Assembly: GCA_963703855.1 (NCBI GenBank)
Contig: CAVPFW010000019.1
Coordinates: 62,001-126,000 of the forward strand
Length of the DNA stretch: 64,000 bases
Reading direction: 5' to 3'
DNA from: AP-15 sp963703855
Lineage (GTDB): Bacteria > Pseudomonadota > Alphaproteobacteria > ATCC43930 > CGMCC-115725
Shown: piece by piece, positions 62,463 through 64,000 of the stretch
Position numbering within the stretch: the stretch's first letter is position 1
How the letters are laid out: every line of letters starts with the position of its first letter
The notes under the pieces: generated by a model
Told to the model about the DNA's origin: nothing
What the model saw: only the letters and a program-made list of their open reading frames with translations
Databases searched by the model: none
Position numbers and translations under genes: made by a program

Positions 62463-63239
62463 TCAGCCCCCGGTGGCGGCGCGGAACGAGCTTTCGAATT
62501 TCGCGAACTCGTCGGAAGAGGCGTCGGAGACCGCCCAGTAGCCGAGATCGCCCTCGTTCCAGTGGCGCAGGGCATAGCCGCGACGGGTGACTGTCTCGCC
62601 GCGATCGCCCGGCCGGGCCGGCAGGACGAAGACGTTGACGATGTGCTTTCCCGCCCGGTAGACGAGGGCCGGCACAGGCTTTCCCTGGATCAGGTCGAGC
62701 CGCCCGCCGATCAGCGGGAAACCCTCGGCGGCGAGGTCGACCCCCGGCGGCGACAGATCGGTGCGCCCGGCGAACCACGGCTTGACCGTGTGCTTGTCCG
62801 AGGATGGGACATCGGTCAGGTGCGTCCCCAACAGCGAGCGCAGATGGCTGTCGATGACCTCGCCCGCGATCGCGTTTTCCTGGCGCTCGGCGGTGATCAG
62901 CCAGGTCCCGCCGGAGCCGACGGCGACCGCGATCAGGATCGATGCGGCGTAAGCGAGCCAATAGCTCGTCATTGTCGGCCCCGGCCCGCGCAGCGCCGCC
63001 GGCGCGCTTGCCGCGGCTTCCCGGCGCAGCGCGAAACGCAGCTGCGAGCGGAGTGTTTCCGGCGCGCGGTAGACGGGCGCCGCCCGGCGGATGCCGGCGC
63101 GCAGCCGCTCCAGCGCCGCCATTTCCGGGCCGCACCCGGCGCAGCCCTCGATATGGTCGCGCAGATCCGACCGCTCGGCGTCGGCAAGCTCGCCGTCGAG
63201 ATAGGAGTCGAGCCGCGGGCGGACCTCGTCACACTCCAT
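62463..63239 (-). CDS. Anti-sigma factor with zinc-finger (ZAS-type) N-terminus and one membrane helix
   Basis: 258 residues from ATG 63239, preceded by AGGAGG. MECDEVRPRLDSYLDGELADAERSDLRDHIEGCAGCGPEMAAL contains the H-x3-C-x2-C zinc motif of anti-sigma factors. A membrane helix (SYWLAYAASILIAVAVGSGGTWLI, about 91-114) separates the cytoplasmic part from a periplasmic domain of about 140 residues. It overlaps the sigma gene by 11 bp, so they are translationally coupled, and it holds that sigma factor inactive until a periplasmic signal arrives. Confidence 0.88.
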   Translation of the reverse strand: MECDEVRPRLDSYLDGELADAERSDLRDHIEGCAGCGPEMAALERLRAGIRRAAPVYRAPETLRSQLRFALRREAAASAPAALRGPGPTMTSYWLAYAASILIAVAVGSGGTWLITAERQENAIAGEVIDSHLRSLLGTHLTDVPSSDKHTVKPWFAGRTDLSPPGVDLAAEGFPLIGGRLDLIQGKPVPALVYRAGKHIVNVFVLPARPGDRGETVTRRGYALRHWNEGDLGYWAVSDASSDEFAKFESSFRAATGG

Positions 63240-63783
63240 CGCCAACCTCCTTTCCGTCCCAGGCCCGGCGCAACGCCGAGCGCGCGCGATGCAGGCGCGA
63301 CATCACCGTCCCGATCGGCACCCCGGTCACTTCGGCGATCGCGCGGTAGTCGAGCTCGTGCAGCTCGCGCAGCACGATCGCCTCGCGCAACGGCGCCGGC
63401 AACGCCTCGATCAGGACATCGAGCCGCCGCAGGTCGGAGCGGTTCTGCAGCAGCGCCTCGGTATCGCCGGCGGCTTGCGCCCCCGCCGCCGCGCCGTCGC
63501 CGAGCTCCTCGTCCGCCTCCAGCGGCACGACATCCGCCGGCCGGTTGCGCTCGAGCCAGCTGTAGCAGGTGCGGCGCACGATCCGGAGCACCCAGCTCTT
63601 GGCGTCGCCCTCGCGGTAGGTGTCGAAATAGCGGAACGCGCGCAGATAGGCTTCCTGCACGACATCGGCCGCATCGGCGTCGCTGCGGGTCAGCCAGCGG
63701 GCCAGCGAGTAGGCGGCGTCGAGGTGAGGCAGCGCCACCGTTTCGAACCGGCCGCGCCGACGCCGCTCCGCATTCCCAATCAT
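63229..63783 (-). CDS. ECF-family RNA polymerase sigma factor
   Basis: 184 residues, MIGNAERRRRGRFETVALPHLDAAYSLARWLTRSDADAADVVQEAYLRAFRYFDTYREGDAKSWVLRIVRRTCYSWLER is region 2. IEALPAPLREAIVLRELHELDYRAIAEVTGVPIGTVMSRLHRARSALRR is region 4 with its HTH. It lies just upstream of, and overlaps, its probable anti-sigma factor. ECF sigma factors switch on envelope or oxidative stress genes. Such pairs usually activate their own promoter, which would lie in the 151-bp region shared with the CoxG-like gene. Confidence 0.92.
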   Translation of the reverse strand: MIGNAERRRRGRFETVALPHLDAAYSLARWLTRSDADAADVVQEAYLRAFRYFDTYREGDAKSWVLRIVRRTCYSWLERNRPADVVPLEADEELGDGAAAGAQAAGDTEALLQNRSDLRRLDVLIEALPAPLREAIVLRELHELDYRAIAEVTGVPIGTVMSRLHRARSALRRAWDGKEVGDGV

Positions 63784-63934
63784 CCGTGCTTTCTACCCTA
63801 CACGACTGCCGACCGCACCACGGGCCCGCTTATTCCCTGCCGCCGCAGGTTTTTCACCACGGGACCGAGCCGTCCGCCGCGCGGTTGCAATCGCCGCGGC
63901 CGGGCACCACACTGGCGCCACCCAGGAGAGGATC

Positions 63935-64000
63935 ATGCCGATGGAGATGACCGGCGAATATCGCATCCCGGCGCCGCGCCAGCACGTCTGGGAGGGGCTC
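63935..64000 (+). CDS. CoxG-like SRPBCC protein (partial, cut by right edge)
   Basis: 22 codons from ATG 63935 (CAGGAGAGG upstream): MPMEMTGEYRIPAPRQHVWEGL. This is the very characteristic start of CoxG/carbon monoxide dehydrogenase subunit G, a START/SRPBCC-fold protein that tethers or matures CO dehydrogenase at the membrane. Many relatives lie outside cox operons, so a role in CO oxidation is not implied. It diverges from the sigma factor gene. Confidence 0.75.
   Translation, partial: MPMEMTGEYRIPAPRQHVWEGL

Noticed and set aside
63784..63934. ECF-type promoter consensus (AAC -35 and CGT -10 type)
   Set aside because: Short matches are present by chance in this GC-rich region; I could not place a convincing pair with the right spacing.

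Overview
The window is GC-rich (roughly two thirds G+C by eye), densely coding DNA that looks like an alphaproteobacterial chromosome. The clues are two XRE regulators of the alphaproteobacterial type, a CoxG start, an EPS-type MarR/NusG regulatory pair, GTG and TTG starts, and palindromic intergenic repeats. A Rhodospirillales or Hyphomicrobiales-like organism is my inference; there is no rRNA or other marker to place it. No tRNA, rRNA, CRISPR array, transposase or integrase was seen.

Left part (1-24 kb): mostly metabolic genes. It holds an M20 peptidase (cut by the left edge), an extradiol dioxygenase plus Rieske oxygenase pair, a decayed mosaic segment (4035-6200), a frameshifted CaiB/BaiF CoA-transferase, a penicillin-acylase-family hydrolase, an orphan HicB and threonine ammonia-lyase. 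These are followed by small envelope proteins, a lipase-like protein, a GMC oxidoreductase with a large two-haem cytochrome, an S53 peptidase, an HhH-GPD DNA glycosylase, a frameshifted MetY-type enzyme and a UdgX-like uracil-DNA glycosylase. The mosaic segment joins the start of a beta-strand-repeat protein to the C-terminal third of DNA polymerase IV, then to repeat debris and a truncated GAF-like reading frame.

Middle part (25-54 kb): one co-oriented surface-polysaccharide locus. It opens with a winged-helix regulator whose promoter carries a 15-bp palindrome. Next come a NusG/RfaH-like antiterminator and an ops-like octamer in the leader of the first structural gene. The structural genes encode a dehydrogenase-acetyltransferase fusion (WbpB+WbpD-like), a PLP aminotransferase (WbpE-like), an ABC exporter (Wzm/Wzt-like, with an unusually long ATPase), at least six glycosyltransferase modules (one protein carries two), three asparagine-synthetase-like amidotransferases, three tandem SDR epimerases and a WbpI-like UDP-sugar 2-epimerase. 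Together they point to an ABC-exported glycan built from 2,3-diacetamido-uronic acids, some probably amidated to uronamides. The UDP-GlcNAc 6-dehydrogenase and the initiating transferase are not in the window.

Right part (54-64 kb): a diacylglycerol-kinase-family protein and a 58-residue DUF1328 membrane protein. Then come a second XRE regulator, a RutD-like hydrolase, a COG0523 GTPase with a cupin, an LVIVD-repeat protein, an orphan peptide-type solute-binding protein, pyrF and a RidA-family gene with an internal deletion. The window ends with an ECF sigma/anti-sigma pair diverging from a CoxG-like gene cut by the right edge.

Three genes in the left part (dinB remnant, caiB-like, metY-like) each carry what looks like one single-base frameshift. 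Whether these are biological decay or sequence error cannot be decided from the sequence alone.
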